A DNA stretch of 41,874 nucleotides from Novosphingobium panipatense (GTDB lineage Bacteria > Pseudomonadota > Alphaproteobacteria > Sphingomonadales > Sphingomonadaceae), in the NCBI RefSeq assembly GCF_002149965.1, contig NZ_MSQB01000035.1:1-41874 (forward strand), written 5' to 3'. The notes under the pieces were generated by a model. The model worked only from the letters and a program-made list of their open reading frames with translations, made no database searches and was not told where the DNA came from. A program made the translations under genes and the position numbers. Of this stretch, positions 11,035 through 19,887 are shown piece after piece (the stretch's first letter is position 1; every line of letters begins with the position of its first letter).

Positions 11035-11281
11035 GGAATACTGTTCCAAAGGTCGGAACCGGCACCCGCACCCAGGCCCTTCCAGCGGCCCTCAAGCAAC
11101 AGCAATCCGGTTAATTTTCGGTAAAATCCACCGCTGAATCCGCAGTTTTGCGACACCGATCTCCCCACCGCCGTTGTCCCATGGTGACGAGTCAAGTTTG
11201 CCTCAGAGGGCCGATTTGTATGCGGCCAGGCAAATCGATTACAGTGCGCCGGGCCTGCAACTGGTTCAGGGAATTTTGAGG

Positions 11282-11671
11282 ATGACATCGCGAGACGACA
11301 TGGTCGCGACGTGGCTCGCGGCAATAGAGCAATTTCGCAAGACTCGCCACACCTTCACCGAGTGGCGGGCGAGCACGCCCTGTCCAGATCCTAATCTCAC
11401 TCCCGAAGACTATGACAAAGCCTGTGCGAGGGTACGCAAATGGGAGCGAACCGACGCCAGTTTCGCCGTCCCCTACGAGACAGCGGTCCAAACCCTCCTA
11501 TCCCTCCCGGCGCCCAATATCGAAGCGGCAATCGTCAAGCTGAAACTGGCGCGTGAAGCGCTGCGCGATCAGGACGTGGAGGAAATCATCGTCCCGATCC
11601 TGCAAACCATCGAGCAGGATCTCCATCGCCTTGCCGACGACGAGAATGGCCCCGAGGCTGAGCCCAACTAG
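11282..11671 (+). CDS. Hypothetical protein, helical
   Basis: 129 residues from ATG at 11282, which has GAGG immediately before it; the frame is also open upstream to 11174 but lacks a good start there. The sequence is rich in Glu, Asp, Arg and Ala with long predicted helices (AAIEQFRKTRH, EAAIVKLKLAREALRDQDVEE) and an acidic tail. There is no signal peptide, membrane segment or known motif. It may be a small cytoplasmic adaptor-like protein; no function can be assigned. Confidence 0.6.
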   Translation: MTSRDDMVATWLAAIEQFRKTRHTFTEWRASTPCPDPNLTPEDYDKACARVRKWERTDASFAVPYETAVQTLLSLPAPNIEAAIVKLKLAREALRDQDVEEIIVPILQTIEQDLHRLADDENGPEAEPN

Positions 11672-12165
11672 GCGAGCCTACCAAATCCCGCCATCTACCC
11701 TGCACGCCCGGTCCTCGAGCGACAAAAATTGAGCCTTCCACGCAGATACGCCCGGAAGGCTCCAGTCATGAGCGCCGCCTCACCGGCGGCGTCCTTCGGG
11801 TCGCTGCCGGTGATTATCTCACGTAGGCCGTCAAATCGCATTACAATATTGCAAGATCGACCTCTCGGATGTGGGACGGAGAAACGCCGGCCAGCCTCGC
11901 TCCTACGTGCCGCCGACACGGCACCAGCCACCACCGCAACAATCTGGTTCTCAGCGGGACTTCGTGAGACACCATGCGAAAAAGAAGCTGGCCGCCAGGG
12001 CCAGCCTTTGAAAGTCAGGGTGAGGATGCCCCAAAAGGCAAAAGATGGCTGCGCTTGTTGGGAATCGGGCGCAACATCACATTTTGCATGAGAGCGTACG
12101 ATAAATCAGAACGCCACCGGCTCCGAACTCGACAGATGAGGCGCCTATTCTGAAATGCCCTCGAT
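11672..12165. other. Region without a supported gene, with two hairpins
   Basis: No gene is supported. A perfect 9-bp inverted repeat (GAGCCTTCC at 11731-11739, GGAAGGCTC at 11754-11762) lies just after the plus-strand gene and may act in termination or mRNA stability. A second hairpin (11979-12008) is described separately as a terminator for the acyl carrier protein gene. A 79-residue minus-strand frame (11695-11934) was judged chance. Confidence 0.45.
11979..12008 (-). terminator. Rho-independent terminator downstream of the acyl carrier protein gene
   Basis: Read on the minus strand, AAGGCTGGCC pairs with GGCCAGCTT (one bulged base) around a short loop, and CTTTTT follows (A-run at 11979-11983 on the plus strand). 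It lies about 160 bp after the stop of the acyl carrier protein gene and is well placed to end that transcript. Confidence 0.5.
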
Positions 12166-12420
12166 TTAAGCGCGGGCCGGACGCGCTTGTTGGGCCGTCT
12201 CGATGTAACTGATCGCATCCTGCACCGTGACTATGGTGTCGATATCTGCGTCGGCAATCGTCACGCCGAATTCATCTTCGAATGCCATCACCAGTTCCAC
12301 CACGTCGAGACTGTCGCCACCAAGATCCTCGATGAACCTCGCTTCGGGCGTGACCTGATCGGCGTAGACGCCCATATGTTCGATCACGATGCTGGTTACT
12401 CGTGCGGCGACGTCGTCCAT
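12166..12420 (-). CDS. Acyl carrier protein, stand-alone
   Basis: 84 residues from ATG at 12420 (an open extension to 12519 lacks family similarity). The phosphopantetheine attachment motif is intact: DLGGDSLDVVELVM, with the modified Ser in GDSLD. Helix 2 and the acidic FEDEFGVTIADAD region match housekeeping AcpP, and the length fits. It would carry acyl chains in fatty acid or related synthesis. No fatty acid, polyketide or ligase gene is nearby and a bactofilin-like gene lies upstream, so it is an extra acyl carrier protein on the element rather than the chromosomal acpP-fabF copy. A possible role in lipid adjustment is speculation. Confidence 0.88.
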   Translation of the reverse strand: MDDVAARVTSIVIEHMGVYADQVTPEARFIEDLGGDSLDVVELVMAFEDEFGVTIADADIDTIVTVQDAISYIETAQQARPARA

Positions 12421-12660
12421 GGAGCCCAACCCCTGCTGATACCGAGCCCCCAACGATATCCGGATCGTTGACACCGATCGGTGCAGAAACGCTGCCGGAG
12501 CGAGGGCCTGTCTTCGCATGGTCGCTTCATCCGCCTCGGCTCGTCAAGAGAGGAACTGTAGCCGAGACGGGCTGCTTCACCAGCAGATCGTGCCGCAGAC
12601 ACGCCAATCCAACGTCGATAGGAATGGATCAGTCGGAAACCTGCCTCAGAAGCGCTGCCA

Positions 12661-13017
12661 TTATAGCGGCAAGTGCTTCGTTCCCGATCGCCGAGGGTCG
12701 ACCGAACGAGGTTTCCCGCCGCCAAGGACGTGTGCAGCAGGATCGATGATGGTGACGCCATCGTGTGAGCTGCTCGCGATGGCATCGGCCATGCCAAACA
12801 GTTCCACCCGTCCGCCGTCGTTATAGATGTGCCCGGCGACGGTTCCGCGCACGACCGCGCGGGCATCTTTCTCCACCCGCAGATCGCCGGCGATCGTGCC
12901 ATGCAGGATGAATCGCTTGCCGCTGCGAACTGTCGCGCCCCCGGAAATCCTGCCGTAGAGCGCGATATCCTCGTCGAGCGCGAGAGGGCCATCGATGTTG
13001 CCGTGAACTGCCTTCAC
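12661..13017 (-). CDS. Bactofilin-like / polymer-forming small protein
   Basis: 118 residues starting at GTG 13017. The middle has short repeating beta-strand units of the type seen in bactofilins: ISGGATVRSGKRF, GTIAGDLRVEKDARAVVRGTVAGHIYN, then GGRVELFG. Such right-handed beta-helix repeats polymerise into filaments in bactofilins. The tail from about residue 95 is unlike the family. There is no signal or membrane segment. It precedes the acyl carrier protein gene on the same strand but 240 bp separate them, so a shared operon is only possible. Confidence 0.5.
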   Translation of the reverse strand: MKAVHGNIDGPLALDEDIALYGRISGGATVRSGKRFILHGTIAGDLRVEKDARAVVRGTVAGHIYNDGGRVELFGMADAIASSSHDGVTIIDPAAHVLGGGKPRSVDPRRSGTKHLPL

Positions 13018-13286
13018 TTCAGCTACTCAAAATATCCGTACCATACCCGCGCCGGCAATATGCCGCGCCGGGAGGCATCCATGCCAAACGGCACTCATCT
13101 GCGAGGATCATATGCGAAGCTTGCCCATACTGTTTATAGCGTCGGGAGTCAGTACGCCGTGGAGCCATTCGTCGCTGAAGCGGGTGAAACCAGCGCTCAA
13201 TGCAGCTGCACGGCCCGGCCCATCCGCGTCTTCCGACGAGATTCCCGAAGGCCGGATAAACTCCTCATGCTGATAGCGTGCCACCG

Positions 13287-13457
13287 TTATGGCTGTCTTG
13301 CCGGATCATCCTTCTGTTCCCTCTGCCGGTTCTGCTCTTCATGCAGTTCCCGCGCGATCTGGCGGCCAAGAAGCTCCGCCAGACGCATGATGGCAGCCTC
13401 GGCTCGCGGCGACAGAGCAGGGCAAGGCTCGGGATCGCGCCGCTTCCGCTTCGTCAC
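13287..13457 (-). CDS. Small basic/helical hypothetical protein (56 aa)
   Basis: The start is GTG at 13457 with a clear Shine-Dalgarno, GGAGG, six bases before it; the stop is TAA at 13287-13289. The product begins TKRKRRDPEP and continues with an amphipathic helix (AAIMRLAELLGRQIARELHEEQN) and a charged tail ending DDPARQP. The basic start and helix suggest a nucleic-acid or protein-binding accessory protein; no family was recognised. Its ribosome site and composition make it more convincing than the longer overlapping frames on both strands. Confidence 0.6.
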   Translation of the reverse strand: MTKRKRRDPEPCPALSPRAEAAIMRLAELLGRQIARELHEEQNRQREQKDDPARQP

Positions 13458-13651
13458 AGTGACCTCCGGGACGGCAGCGGCCGTCTCGCCCGAAAATCAA
13501 TCGGTGAGCATTGGCGTGGAGGGTGGGGAGGGAGGAAAGTGAGGTGGGTGAAGGCGGCGATGGTTCGCCTCGCCTTTCCCCCCGACCCATCGCACCAGGT
13601 TTTTCTGCCATCGAAACCTGTGCTATTCTCCTCTTCGGAAAGGCTCTGCAC

Positions 13652-14044
13652 ATGCAGGATGTTGATCACGTCGAATCCGCAGAAAAGGCGCCCCCGCCAT
13701 CTCCGCGCGCGGCCGACTGGTTCTGGCGCCCCTGGTATGCCAAAATCTACCTTGCACTGGCGCTGCTCTACTGGATCGGCCTCGAACTGATGATGGCCAT
13801 CCCCTTCGACCGGTTGAACATCTATCTTGCTAACACGATGGTCCTGCTGATCTTCGTGTTCAATCCGGTCACAGTGGCTGCGATCCTGGGATATGGCTTC
13901 CTTAAGGCCAAGGTTGGCTGTGGGGAATGGGTGATTACGCCGGGGCCTCCTTCCCAAAGGCCGACTATCGATCCCTATACAGACCCGTTCGATGCTCGAT
14001 CCGGCCTTCGGCACCTTCGACACATTGGCGTGATCAAAGACTGA
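13652..14044 (+). CDS. Hypothetical membrane protein, convergent with traG
   Basis: 130 residues from ATG at 13652 (GGAAAGG lies upstream; longer in-frame extensions are low-complexity). After a proline-rich 20-residue start come WFWRPWYAK and two hydrophobic segments, about residues 31-48 and 60-85, then a soluble tail rich in Pro and Asp. It looks like a two-pass inner membrane protein. It converges on traG with only 8 bp between the two stops. Its place next to the transfer operon hints at a conjugation-related or entry-exclusion-like role, but this is inference from location only. Confidence 0.6.
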   Translation: MQDVDHVESAEKAPPPSPRAADWFWRPWYAKIYLALALLYWIGLELMMAIPFDRLNIYLANTMVLLIFVFNPVTVAAILGYGFLKAKVGCGEWVITPGPPSQRPTIDPYTDPFDARSGLRHLRHIGVIKD

Positions 14045-14052
14045 GACTGAGA

Positions 14053-17000
14053 TCACGGATCCCGCCGTTCTTTGAAGCTGGGATCACCATCCGCCAAGCC
14101 ATTGTCACGATCAAATAGCAGTCGACCTGAACTAAGGATCGATGATTGCTCCATCGAAGCGATAGGCCCTGTGACATCAAAAATGCCGCGGCCCGCGTCG
14201 GCTTGCCTCAGGTAACGGTTGCGCAAACCATCATTGCCAAGCACTTGCTCACTCAGATGTTTGGCAAAAGCCTCTTCTGGGCGGCCGCTGCGAGAAGCGG
14301 TCTTTTCGGCTGAGGCGATTGCTTCCCGAACGTCGTAATTTACGATATCGATCGATGATTGCGCAGATACTCCAGCACTGCCACGATCTACGATATCCAT
14401 TCCGATCTTGCCGGTCAGCGAACCCGTGGCGCTTCCTCCGCCATCGCTTTTGTCGTCACTCTTTTCCTTTCCGGCCGCAACGCCCCGCGAAGCCGAAGCG
14501 GTAAGATCTGCAGATATGATCTGATTGTCCGTGGTCTGATGCTCAGCCGATCGCGAAAGCGACCTTTGCCATCCCGTCTGCGCGATGATCGCGGTGACAT
14601 CGCGTTCCAGCGTATCGGCCACCTGCGGCTTCAGCCGCCAGTTGCCGCGCCGGTCCATCTCGAACCCGCCACGCAGCCAGTTGGCCATGGCCGCCTGCCC
14701 TTCCTTGCCGCTGCCTAGGAAGTGCTCGATGGTATCGGGCCCCGCCTGCTTGCTGGCCTCGAAGCGCGTGCTGGTGTCATTGCGCGCGGACTGGCTGAAG
14801 CCGGTACTGCTGGAGACGAGCAGATCGTTGTGCGCAAAACTGAAGCGCGCATGCCCGCCATTGGCGATGGCGCCAAGCTGGCTCTCGTTGATGAGACCGC
14901 CCCGCCACATCTGCGCTGCGAGTTCGGGCGTCAGATTAAGACTGAGGTCCCCATTCTGGTCCATCGCGATCTGGCGCTTCGACATCTCGACCCCATGCGC
15001 GCGTAGCAGCGCCTGGGTGCGGGTGAGGCGCTCCCGCTCGACGATCCCGGTCAGGCGCTCGTTGCGCGCGCGATCGGCGATGCCTTCCGCGCCGCCCTCG
15101 GCCATGTCGACCTGGTTACCGGCGGTACCGGCAAGCGCGCGAATGAAGGAATCGAGACGCGCGGCTTCTCGCACGGAAACGCCTGCAGCCGCGGCCCCTT
15201 CGGCAAAGCCGGCATTATCCGCCTGCCGCCGCTGTTCACCGATCTGCGCGTTGCTGCGCACCCCGTCGGGCCCGATTTCGCGCTGGGCGTCGAGCTTGCC
15301 CGATCGCTCTGCGAAGTCGTAGCCCGCAGCTTCGCGCGTGCGTCCATAGACACTCGCGCCCTCGCGCGCCGCCTCGGCGCTCGCACCATCGGCGGTCCCG
15401 ACCTGTACCGCGGCATTGTAGCTCTCCAGTGCGCGCAGCACCTGCGCCTCGCTCCGCCCGGTCGCGCGGGAAAGCTGGCTGATCGCCGTCGATCGCGCCT
15501 CGCCCGAGAGAGCATTGATGAAGCCGATGCGCCGGCTGGTTTCGGTGACCGAGAGACCCAGCATGGCGGCTGCCTGGCGCTGACCCTGATTGCCGCCGGT
15601 GCGATGCGCCTGCTCGGTCGCGACATTGCCGCGCTCGACGGCAGCGACCCGATTCCCCGCGTAGTCGCGCCGTCCCTCCATCGCGCCGACCTGCGTGTCA
15701 GCCGCGGTGAGGTCGTTGCGCAGCATCTGGTCCTGCTCGAAGGCGTTGGCGGTCAGCTTGGCGAAAGTCGGATCGGCCCCTGCCTGGGCAATGACGGTGG
15801 AAGCCTTGAGCGCGGCATCCTTTGGGTCATAGCCGCTGCGCTCGAAATGCCGCTGCGCGCCCGACTGCATCATCTCGTAAGCGCGCTGGTCGCCGAACGC
15901 CTTCCACTGTACCATGTTCTGCGCGAAGGCTGCAAAAGCTCGCTCGCCCGACTGGCCTTCCCCGAAATACGTCGTGCCCAGCTTTCGCAAGGCATCGCCC
16001 TGGGCGAAGTTATGGATGGCCGATGTCGCTGCGTTGGCGCGAACGACGCGGGCCGTCGCCGGGTCGCTGAGGTCCCGTCCAACGAGGGCAGGGGAGAGAC
16101 CGCCCAGTTCGCGTGCGGCGTCGGTTCGGCCGAGCCCGAACGCAGCAGTCCCGCTCGCCCCGCCGCCCTGTTCGCCGAGTACGGCTGCGGAGGAGGCGAA
16201 GGCCCGGTCCAGACCGAAACTGCTGCGCTCGCCGAAGTCGCCGAACCCGGAGGACGCCGATCGCCGCGCAGCCGTGCCGCTCGCCGACGCCTGCGCTTCA
16301 AGCGCCGAGGCGTAGCCCTCGCTGGTCCCGACAGTGGCCGCTGCCATGCTGCCCTGGCCCTGGACCCCGAGCATGCCCGAGGTGAAGGCGGTGAACATGT
16401 TGCCCGAGAAGCGGAACACCGTGAACACGAACGCGCCCGCCAGGCCAGCGGCAGCCGTGCGGAACGAGCCGAAGATGGCGAGCGCCTTCATTGCCGCCGA
16501 GGGCGCGAGTATCCAGCTGTCGGCGGCGACACTGGTCGCGCGCAGTTCGGCCAGAACATCCATCGCCCGCCCCAGGGTCAGCTGGTAGATGCCGGCATCG
16601 ATCACGCCCCACAGAGCGACGAAGACGAAGAGGCCGAGCGCGAAACTCGCGACCCTCAGATTGATCGGCGTCAGGATGAAGAGCAGCGCGATCGGCATCA
16701 TCATCAGCATGATCGCGAAGACCGAGGCGCGGATGGTCGGCATCCATTCGTTGGCGGTCGAGAGCGTGGCAAGCCCGTTGGACTCGATCGCGCGATTGGC
16801 CATCACCCGTGCGGTCGCCGCCGGCGAATCCTCGAACAGGACGTCGCCCACTGTCTGGCCGAGCAGGATGTTGGTGAGGAACTTCTGCCGGCTCATCGCC
16901 TGCCCCAGCATCATCTCGCCCAGGCCGTCGATCTGCTGGCGGCAGCGGTCACGCTGGGCCGTCTGGGTCACGTCGAAGCCGGTGCGTGCGCAGACCTGGT

Positions 17001-17796
17001 CGCTGTAGGCATCGAACAGGGTGGAATCCGACAGACGCTCGGAAATGTGGCTCCATGCCGCCTCGCAGCTCACCGTCGTTCCCGCCTTGTCGCTCGCCGT
17101 GAACACGGTCGAGAAGGTGGCCGGTCCAGCCATCGCCGCGAAAGAGGCGGGAAGGTCGGTCGAGGTCCGGAAGAGCTGATCGTCGTCGACGCCATAGGCC
17201 GGGGAGACGCGCGCGACCGGATAGCACTGGCGCACATAGTCCTTCACCGTCGCATCGAGGAAGGTATCCACCATCGGGCTGCGCGGAGACACCGCGTTCA
17301 GGAACAGGTCGAACGCGTGGCCACCCGCTCCGAACTCGAGCTTGGCATTGGGATCGGTGGTATTATCGTCGATCGTCTCGGCAAGCGCCCGTTCCATGAG
17401 GTTGGTGACGCCCGCGACCAGCACGATGAGATTGGGGACATCGCCCACCGGCTGGTAGGCGTTGCGAACCCGGTCGTAGACATGGACCGTGCCGGTCGTG
17501 GCGATCATCCCGGCGAACAGGCCGATGCCGACCAGCATCTGGAAGCCAAAGGCGACGAGCCCCATGCCCGAGCCCCGGATGCTGGCGATCACCGCGCCGA
17601 AGGCGATGCCCGCCACCGCGATGATCACCACCAGCGTCTCGTAGCGCGGATCGCCAAAGATCATCGCGATCAGGTGGAAGGCATCGACGGTCTCGGAAAA
17701 GCCGTCCCAGGTGTAATAGCTGGAATCGATCGCCAGCGCCGGCGTCGCGACAAGCGAGCCGGCGAGGGCAATCAGCAGGCGAAGAAAGGAGCGCAT
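14053..17796 (-). CDS. traG: TraG, F-type mating pair formation and stabilisation protein
   Basis: 1247 residues from ATG 17796 (GAGG lies six bases before; a GTG at 17808 overlapping the traH stop is the alternative). The first 23 residues look like a signal or anchor, and the TraG_N region follows (SSYYTWDGFSETVDAFHLIAMIFGD) with several membrane segments in the first 500 residues. The remaining 700 or so are long, Ala/Gln/Arg-rich and largely helical, as in the periplasmic C-terminal domain that stabilises mating pairs in F. It is longer than F TraG (about 940). As last gene of the transfer operon after traH it matches F order. In F it acts in pilus assembly with its N-terminal part and in mating-pair stabilisation with the C-terminal part. 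Confidence 0.9.
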   Translation of the reverse strand: MRSFLRLLIALAGSLVATPALAIDSSYYTWDGFSETVDAFHLIAMIFGDPRYETLVVIIAVAGIAFGAVIASIRGSGMGLVAFGFQMLVGIGLFAGMIATTGTVHVYDRVRNAYQPVGDVPNLIVLVAGVTNLMERALAETIDDNTTDPNAKLEFGAGGHAFDLFLNAVSPRSPMVDTFLDATVKDYVRQCYPVARVSPAYGVDDDQLFRTSTDLPASFAAMAGPATFSTVFTASDKAGTTVSCEAAWSHISERLSDSTLFDAYSDQVCARTGFDVTQTAQRDRCRQQIDGLGEMMLGQAMSRQKFLTNILLGQTVGDVLFEDSPAATARVMANRAIESNGLATLSTANEWMPTIRASVFAIMLMMMPIALLFILTPINLRVASFALGLFVFVALWGVIDAGIYQLTLGRAMDVLAELRATSVAADSWILAPSAAMKALAIFGSFRTAAAGLAGAFVFTVFRFSGNMFTAFTSGMLGVQGQGSMAAATVGTSEGYASALEAQASASGTAARRSASSGFGDFGERSSFGLDRAFASSAAVLGEQGGGASGTAAFGLGRTDAARELGGLSPALVGRDLSDPATARVVRANAATSAIHNFAQGDALRKLGTTYFGEGQSGERAFAAFAQNMVQWKAFGDQRAYEMMQSGAQRHFERSGYDPKDAALKASTVIAQAGADPTFAKLTANAFEQDQMLRNDLTAADTQVGAMEGRRDYAGNRVAAVERGNVATEQAHRTGGNQGQRQAAAMLGLSVTETSRRIGFINALSGEARSTAISQLSRATGRSEAQVLRALESYNAAVQVGTADGASAEAAREGASVYGRTREAAGYDFAERSGKLDAQREIGPDGVRSNAQIGEQRRQADNAGFAEGAAAAGVSVREAARLDSFIRALAGTAGNQVDMAEGGAEGIADRARNERLTGIVERERLTRTQALLRAHGVEMSKRQIAMDQNGDLSLNLTPELAAQMWRGGLINESQLGAIANGGHARFSFAHNDLLVSSSTGFSQSARNDTSTRFEASKQAGPDTIEHFLGSGKEGQAAMANWLRGGFEMDRRGNWRLKPQVADTLERDVTAIIAQTGWQRSLSRSAEHQTTDNQIISADLTASASRGVAAGKEKSDDKSDGGGSATGSLTGKIGMDIVDRGSAGVSAQSSIDIVNYDVREAIASAEKTASRSGRPEEAFAKHLSEQVLGNDGLRNRYLRQADAGRGIFDVTGPIASMEQSSILSSGRLLFDRDNGLADGDPSFKERRDP

Positions 17797-17804
17797 GGCG
17801 GGCC

Positions 17805-19253
17805 TCACCGGTTACGATTGGCGTTGGCGCCCGCGGCATCGCGGGCGTCGCGGTCGCGCTGGCGCACGACCCCGGCATAGCTGGCGGAGAGGTTCGCCTG
17901 GTTCATCGCGGCCATGTAGGACTGGCGCATCTGCGCGCGCTGGCGCAGCACTTCGTCCCGGAGCTCGCGAAGCTGCTCGATGCCCTTGGTGAGGATGCGC
18001 GTCTGGCACACGTTCGTATTCGCCGAGTCCGCCGCGCCCGCCGTGGTGACGCCGCGCTCGGCGTTCTGGAGGGCGAAGTCGATCGAGCGGGTCAGGTCAT
18101 TGAGCATCTGGTAGGCGAGGGTGAGCGCCACCAGCTCGTCGGTGTCGGCGATCACGCTGTCGGTAAGGCCCTGGCGCACGCCCCATTCAAGCAGGCGATA
18201 GACCGGCAGGGTCCGCACGTTGGCGACAAACTGCTTCTCCTCGCTCGTCAGCGCCGAGCGGGTGCGGATCTTCGCGGCGACCGATTCCATCTTTTCGCGC
18301 GCCAGCACCAGCGCGCCGCGCCCGCTGCCGTTCACCGAACAGTCCGAGGCGGTGGCGGGAATGTTGAGCGCACGGGTCGGCACGCGGCCGGTCAGGAAAT
18401 CGTCCGCGCTTTCGGTGTCCTGGTGCGGGCAGGCGGGAATGGCCGAGAACACCGGCACCTTGTCGTTCGCATCCCAGCGCATGTAGACGTCGCCGACCCG
18501 GGCCCGCATGACGCCCGCCCAGTCCGAAGCGCCGACCCGGGCGGCGGCATGCGCGAGGAGCGAGCCGGTCTTGAAGATCTCGGTCACTTCCGCCGGGCAA
18601 TTCTCGAGCGCGTCCTTCAGGTCCTCGGTCGGATTGCCCTTGTTCGCCTGGATCTTCTCGCGGCTCTGCTGCCAGCTGTTGGCATAACCCTCGCGGATAG
18701 ACTTGTAGCCGGTCATCTCCTCGAGGATCCCCGACATGTTGTCGTCGCCCCTGGCGATCTGGACCATGCGATTGGCGAGGCGGCAGTCGTTCACCTGGAT
18801 CGAGTTCAGGTAATTGGTCGCGGCCTCCATCTTTGAAATTATATTCCCCATCTTCTCGTCGAGGGTTTCCAGCAGATACTGGAAGGCGACCGCTGGCGCG
18901 GCCTGAAGGATGGTCTCCAGCTTCTCGACGAGATATTCCGGATCGAGGAACGACATTCCGCCTAGGAACATGTCGATGCCGCCGCAGCCCGCCTTCACCT
19001 TGGGCAGCGTCAGGCTCATGAGATAGTCGTCATGGACGTCGACCCGGCCCGACATCCCGCCCGCGGTCACATAGCCGCGGGTCTGGTCCTCGAAACTTCC
19101 GGGCGATGTGTAGGTGACATTGTCGAACCAGCTTTCTGTCCAGCTCTGCGCATGGGCGGGAACCGCGTGGCCGCACGATGCGACCACCAGGAAGAGCACG
19201 AAGGCCGGAGCGCGACGATTCAGGCGGCGTGGATTACATTCCATGGCGGGCAT
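17805..19253 (-). CDS. traH: TraH, F-type pilus assembly protein
   Basis: 482 residues, close to F TraH (about 458). There is a signal peptide (hydrophobic AFVLFLVVASCG, cleavage near AHA), then the family opening with SPGSFEDQTRGYVTAGGMSGR, followed by KAGCGGIDMFLGGMSFLD, very typical of TraH. The C-terminal third is helical with coiled-coil tendency. It should be periplasmic, acting with TraF, TraU, TraW and TrbB at the outer part of the transfer channel. An ATG three codons in (19244) is an equally possible start. Confidence 0.92.
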   Translation of the reverse strand: MPAMECNPRRLNRRAPAFVLFLVVASCGHAVPAHAQSWTESWFDNVTYTSPGSFEDQTRGYVTAGGMSGRVDVHDDYLMSLTLPKVKAGCGGIDMFLGGMSFLDPEYLVEKLETILQAAPAVAFQYLLETLDEKMGNIISKMEAATNYLNSIQVNDCRLANRMVQIARGDDNMSGILEEMTGYKSIREGYANSWQQSREKIQANKGNPTEDLKDALENCPAEVTEIFKTGSLLAHAAARVGASDWAGVMRARVGDVYMRWDANDKVPVFSAIPACPHQDTESADDFLTGRVPTRALNIPATASDCSVNGSGRGALVLAREKMESVAAKIRTRSALTSEEKQFVANVRTLPVYRLLEWGVRQGLTDSVIADTDELVALTLAYQMLNDLTRSIDFALQNAERGVTTAGAADSANTNVCQTRILTKGIEQLRELRDEVLRQRAQMRQSYMAAMNQANLSASYAGVVRQRDRDARDAAGANANRNR

Positions 19254-19290
19254 CCCAGTGAAGTGGAAAGGTGACGCGGCCCCGCCATGA

Positions 19291-19887
19291 TCAGCGTCCC
19301 TTCCGGTTTGAGGAGGTCGGCGCCCTCACGCCGACGATCCCGGTGAATTTGGACATGGCGCGCACGCCGACAGCGGTCCGCGCCCCGGTCAGCATCCGGG
19401 CCGCGAGCCAGGCGTTACGCGCGATGTTCGCTCCATGGTCCGTGCCAATGGCGATGGGCACCATGCGGTTCGGGTCCGTGGCCGCGCGAACCCAAGCGAC
19501 CGGGCTACCGACCCAGGGAAGTCCCAGACGCCCCGAGCGCAGCATCGCCTCCTCGGCGCCGATGATGCGAACCTGCCAGCCATAGCGGGCGCGGAATGCG
19601 AGCAGCTTCGACCACAGATCGGCACAGGGCAGGCAGCCGGGCGCGGTGCTCATCTCGATCACATAGAGCGAGGCCTGGTCACGTAGCATGGTCTCGAAGT
19701 CGGGAGGAAAGGCGCGCGTCACCGGAACGCGCGATAGCCACAGGTGCATGTCGGAGGCGGTCGATACCGGGTGAATGGCGGCCCGCCTGGCGATGTCCCT
19801 GTTCGCCTGCTGCGCGGCAGCTTGGTTCGCCGCGCAAAATCCTGCGGTGATCAGCAGGGCGTATCCAAGACGCACGCGCAGCCTCAT
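19291..19887 (-). CDS. TrbB-like periplasmic thioredoxin-fold protein
   Basis: 198 residues with a signal peptide (cleavage after AAA near residue 25) and a thioredoxin-type CxxC motif, CLPC, in STAPGCLPCADLW; no other known domain. The start ATG overlaps the traF stop as ATGA. In F, trbB lies between traF and traH and encodes a disulfide isomerase; position, length (F TrbB is 181) and motif all agree. It probably helps fold the Cys-rich TraH, TraN and TraU. The rest diverges from F TrbB, so the symbol is not given. Confidence 0.7.
   Translation of the reverse strand: MRLRVRLGYALLITAGFCAANQAAAQQANRDIARRAAIHPVSTASDMHLWLSRVPVTRAFPPDFETMLRDQASLYVIEMSTAPGCLPCADLWSKLLAFRARYGWQVRIIGAEEAMLRSGRLGLPWVGSPVAWVRAATDPNRMVPIAIGTDHGANIARNAWLAARMLTGARTAVGVRAMSKFTGIVGVRAPTSSNRKGR

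Noticed and set aside
11695..11934. 79-residue minus-strand gene
   Set aside because: Arg-rich chance frame, no ribosome site, and it runs across an inverted repeat.
13511..13651. N-terminal extension of the membrane protein gene at 13652
   Set aside because: A low-complexity Gly/Glu-rich stretch with no ribosome site; ATG 13652 gives a sensible start.
15604..17880. 758-residue plus-strand frame opposite traG
   Set aside because: GC-rich shadow of the real gene, rich in Arg/His/Ala with no motif, no ribosome site and opposite to a recognised TraG.
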